Part shown: positions 57,990-59,824 of the stretch, in pieces
How positions within the stretch are numbered: the stretch's first letter is position 1
How the letters are laid out: each line of letters starts with the position of its first letter
NCBI GenBank assembly: GCA_033557835.1
Contig: JAWQRO010000088.1
Span: forward strand, 1-59,824
DNA from: Helochares maculicollis
Taxonomy: Eukaryota; Arthropoda; Insecta; Coleoptera; Hydrophilidae
Direction of reading: 5' to 3'
Length of the DNA: 59,824 nt
Made by a program: the position numbers and the translations under genes
The notes under the pieces: model-generated
Told to the model about the DNA's origin: nothing
Database searches by the model: none
What the model saw: the letters and a program-made list of their open reading frames with translations, nothing else

Positions 57990-59335
57990 GGAAAGAATGT
58001 AATCTTTGCAACAGTATAAATTCACCGAATATCAAAATATCTTTCACAAATGATCTCTAAGATTTTGTATAGCAAGGAATTTTCCATAAAAACTCCATGG
58101 ATGTGACTTCGTTATTCACCAACATCTCATTAGAATTGGTAAACGAAGCAGTTAAAAAATTTTGGAATAACTTTGATAAAGTTACCCACCTGACTAAAGA
58201 AGAATTAATAAGGGGCATAAATCTTACCCTGTCCTCAACCTTTTTCATATTTAAAGAAAACTACTACCAGCAAACTTTTGGCTATGCAATGGGATCACCA
58301 ATTTCTGCAACCATTGCAAACATTTAGATGACGAATGCATATAAAATTTACCACACAAACCATCCTTCTACTTTAGGTATGTCGATAATATACGTTTAAC
58401 ATACCCAAAAAACAAAATCGATGAACTTTTATCAATCTTTAAAAACTTTAACGAGCATCTGAAATTCACCAGCGTGTTAGAGGAAAATAACAGCATTCCT
58501 TTTTTAGATGTAAAAAACATAAAAGATAAAGACACTATCACGACTTACTGGTAGCAGAGTCCAACATGTAGCTGGCGGTACTTACAGTTCGATTCCAACT
58601 ACCCAAAAGCAGTAAAGAAAAATATTATTAAAAGCACTATATATAAAGCCTTAGGAATCTCTGATGAGAAATTCCACAAAAACAATAAAGAAAATCTAAA
58701 ACAGGCATTCATAGAAAATAGTTACCCAAACATACTGATAGAGCCACACCAGTATCAAAAACAAAACAAATATACATCCTAATGCCATTCACGAACAAAA
58801 TTTCCAACACTTATAATAAAACACTCAAACAACACAACAATTATCGAGAGATTCAAAACTACAAATCGAGGAAGTACATTATTCACAAAAACAAAAGACA
58901 GAATAGAAAGAAAAGATAAAGACAAAGTAATTTACAAGATTGCATGTATAGATTGCGATACTACATATGTAGGGTCAACTTTACAAAAATTAAAAAATCG
59001 GGTCACTTGACATAAATCCGACAACAAATTAAGGCATAATTGCACTGATCTGGCAATTCATAGCAAATCAAACAAATGCACACTTAACTTTGAAAATACA
59101 AAAATAATGGAAACAGAAAGAACCAAACACAGCCGTCTCCTTTTGAAATATATAAAGAATAAGAATGAACAGAAGAAATTACTTGTTGCATATCAGGACA
59201 CTTCTCTGTCAACTATTTGTTTGTTTTCGTAATTGGCGACACAGTTTAACATTAATTTGTCTGAGGATAGGGCGAAACGTTACGATGAAATAAATTCTCT
59301 CCCAAAAAAGTGAACTTTTAATTCATAAAATTAAA
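57990..59335 (+). mobile_element. Penelope-like element copy B, 5'-truncated
   Basis: It starts within the reverse transcriptase and reads MDVTSLFTNISLELVNEAVK (from about 58097), then THLTKEELIRGINLTLSSTF, FGYAMGSPISATIANI, and RYVDNI where the catalytic YVDD has Asn in place of the second Asp. After several frameshifts comes a GIY-YIG-type endonuclease block: VIYKIACIDCDTTYVGST (58927 on), then LKNRVT and HKSDNK. The tail includes ACGTTACGATGAAATAAA (about 59278) and ends near TTTAATTCATAA. It follows copy A head-to-tail, as Penelope elements often do in partial tandem arrangements. Confidence 0.85.
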
Positions 59336-59370
59336 CAATTGTCGCTGATACACTTAGAAATAAAAACCCC

Positions 59371-59417
59371 GATAAATAAATAAATAAATATATATATATA
59401 TATATATACATATATAA
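59371..59417. repeat. (AAAT)n and (TA)n microsatellite
   Basis: Four AAAT units run into about fourteen TA units. The repeat sits exactly between the 3' ends of two oppositely oriented Penelope copies. Confidence 0.9.
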
Positions 59418-59824
59418 TTGATGTTAATATTATGAATTAAACGCTATTTGGTAGCTATAGATGTTTATTAAGCTTTTAGTCTTAACAGTTTCGCTTCGTT
59501 TTAATAAGAAGCATCGTCAGAAGTGACGTTTTTAATTTTTTTGTTAATTGTTTGTAAACAATCATTTTATTTATTGATAACCCATTAGTTGTTTTGGTTA
59601 CTTTAGTGCCTTCTGTGCTTTTTTGTAGTAAGTATGGCTTCGAATTCTGGTGGTAAGTAGGCAATGTCTTTCTTGCTGTTGCAGGCATTTTCTTCTATTT
59701 TTATGTGAAGGATTTCCAATAGAAGACGTTTTCTTGTGTTGTTCTCAATTTCTAGAATTTTCGTGTTCTCGTAGTCGAACGAATGTGTTTTTTCATTGGC
59801 GTGTTTTGCTAAAGCTGTGCTGTT
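59418..59824 (-). mobile_element. Penelope-like element copy C, 3' end, cut by the window edge
   Basis: The minus strand, read from the window edge, gives TALAKHANEKTHSFDYENTK, then ILEIENNTRKRLLLEILHIK and the tail KKDIAYLPPEFEAILLQKS. This is the usual C-terminal end after the Penelope GIY-YIG domain (H..E..H.FD..NT+IL..E....+R..LE.+HI). It then runs through LTSDDAS-like sequence to TTTAATTCATAATATTAA, the same terminal motif as copy B. The remaining upstream part lies beyond the window. Confidence 0.8.

Overview
This is AT-rich eukaryotic DNA, very probably from an insect. Mariner, Penelope and non-LTR remnants, two foldback-type satellites and an arthropod-like HCN/CNG channel all fit. 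A beetle is plausible, but the species cannot be named from the sequence. Protein-coding content is low. One gene is intact: an intronless 565-aa hyperpolarization-activated/cyclic-nucleotide-gated-type channel on the minus strand (32404-34101). A second possible coding unit is a 31-aa single-membrane-span micropeptide (44516-44611). Almost everything else is transposon wreckage, satellite or unassigned intergenic or intronic DNA.

Layout. 1-4.3 kb: a chimeric mariner-tailed repeat, then unassigned DNA. 4.3-7.4 kb: satellite family 1, with forward units followed by inverted units. 9.9-14.2 kb: three decayed mariner copies. 17.6-19.6 kb: a TTAA-flanked DNA transposon carrying a Mutator-like transposase fragment, with a mariner nested inside. 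19.7-23.3 kb: satellite family 2, with paired inverted cores and a higher-order duplication. 23.3-27.6 kb: mostly unassigned, with two candidate short exons. 27.7-30.5 kb: family 1, decayed. 30.5-31.4 kb: pseudogene of a mobile-element-associated protein. 32.4-34.1 kb: the channel gene. 35.4-42.5 kb: mariners of three TIR types, two of them inside a minisatellite, and a second chimeric repeat copy. 44.5-45.8 kb: micropeptide candidate and a non-LTR gag remnant. 46.1-47.9 kb: family 1 as foldback units in a tandem duplication. 48.5-49.2 kb: deleted mariner. 49.2-53.7 kb: unassigned. 53.9-59.8 kb: a second pseudogene of the 30.5-kb family, then a Penelope-like element split by a mariner and by another insert, a second Penelope copy in tandem and a third one inverted.

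How the parts relate. There is no operon-like cooperation. The window is a lone channel gene in a repeat-rich neighbourhood. The repeat layers give a relative history: minisatellite, then mariners; TTAA element, then mariner; Penelope element, then mariner and a further insert. The least explained feature is the pair of unrelated satellites that both carry CpG-rich, stem-loop or inverted cores built on GAGCGAAGC, set in diverged AT-rich spacers.
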